Shown here piece by piece: positions 12,271 through 12,302 of a DNA stretch of 12,302 nt. The position numbers were made by a program, and so were the translations under genes. This DNA is from Bacilli bacterium (GTDB lineage: Bacteria; Bacillota_I; Bacilli_A; RFN20; CAG-826): NCBI GenBank assembly GCA_016298185.1, contig JAEDDA010000031.1:1-12302 (forward strand), read 5' to 3'. The number at the start of each line of letters is the position of its first letter. The stretch's first letter is position 1. The notes beneath the pieces were generated by a model, which did no database searches, had not been told where the DNA came from, and was given only the letters and a program-made list of their open reading frames with translations.

Positions 12271-12286
12271 TAGATATTATTTTCAA
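12258..12286 (-). promoter_or_regulatory. Candidate promoter of the tgt-queA-queH operon
   Basis: On the minus strand TTGAAA (12281-12286), a 17-bp spacer and TAAAAT (12258-12263) match the sigma-A consensus at five of six bases in each box. The expected start site falls at about 12250-12253, only 2-5 nt before the tgt ATG. In A/T-rich DNA such matches arise by chance, and a promoter further out of the window cannot be excluded. Confidence 0.45.
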
Positions 12287-12302
12287 TATAAGAAAATATA
12301 TT

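Noticed and set aside
12249..12302. preQ1 riboswitch before tgt
   Set aside because: Only 54 nt are available, and the typical C-rich loop with an A-rich pseudoknot tail followed by a Shine-Dalgarno is not seen.

Overview
The window is a core-genome segment of a low-to-moderate GC bacterium of the Bacillota, most likely the Bacilli/Erysipelotrichia/Mollicutes side. This rests on the Bacillus-like ribosomal proteins, the four-cysteine S14, strong AGGAGG ribosome binding sites, a textbook sigma-A promoter, and stop codons that are only TAA or TAG. I cannot name a genus. All 22 confident genes lie on the minus strand, so the biological order runs from the right edge to the left.

Right part (about 12302 to 9391): a compact queuosine operon, tgt-queA-queH. 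Tgt inserts preQ1 into tRNA, QueA adds the epoxycyclopentane ring from SAM, and QueH reduces epoxyqueuosine to queuosine. The genes overlap by 1 and 17 nt and end in one or two terminator-like hairpins. A promoter-like sequence sits so close to the tgt ATG that the mRNA could be nearly leaderless, and tgt has no visible ribosome binding site. No preQ1 synthesis genes are in view, so the source of preQ1 is unknown.

Middle (9390 to 9178): the start of the S10 operon. It has a near-consensus promoter (TTGACA, 17 bp, TATGAT) behind an A/T-rich upstream stretch, then an untranslated leader of about 127 nt that is more GC-rich than its surroundings. The leader holds a 10-bp hairpin with one bulge and a smaller hairpin, and is a good candidate for autogenous ribosomal-protein control. 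A 33-codon open frame also runs through it and stops at the rpsJ ribosome binding site.

Left part (9177 to 41): the joined S10-spc cluster in canonical order: rpsJ, rplC, rplD, rplW, rplB, rpsS, rplV, rpsC, rplP, rpmC, rpsQ, rplN, rplX, rplE, rpsN, rpsH, rplF, rplR, rpsE. A ribosome binding site at the left edge shows that the operon continues outside the window. Junctions are tight, and many fuse the stop codon to the next Shine-Dalgarno (TAGGAGG, TAAGGAGG) or bury the Shine-Dalgarno in the last codons, which suggests strong translational coupling.

The most unusual property is that at least six ribosomal proteins (S5, L5, S17, L22, L23, L3) carry low-complexity Lys/Ala/Glu/Pro or Arg/Asp-rich terminal extensions. 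Three of these share the motif APVEEAP. I see no mobile element, CRISPR array, tRNA or rRNA gene, and no new enzymatic system. What deserves a second look is the extensions, the S10 leader, the tgt start and the absence of TGA in coding frames.
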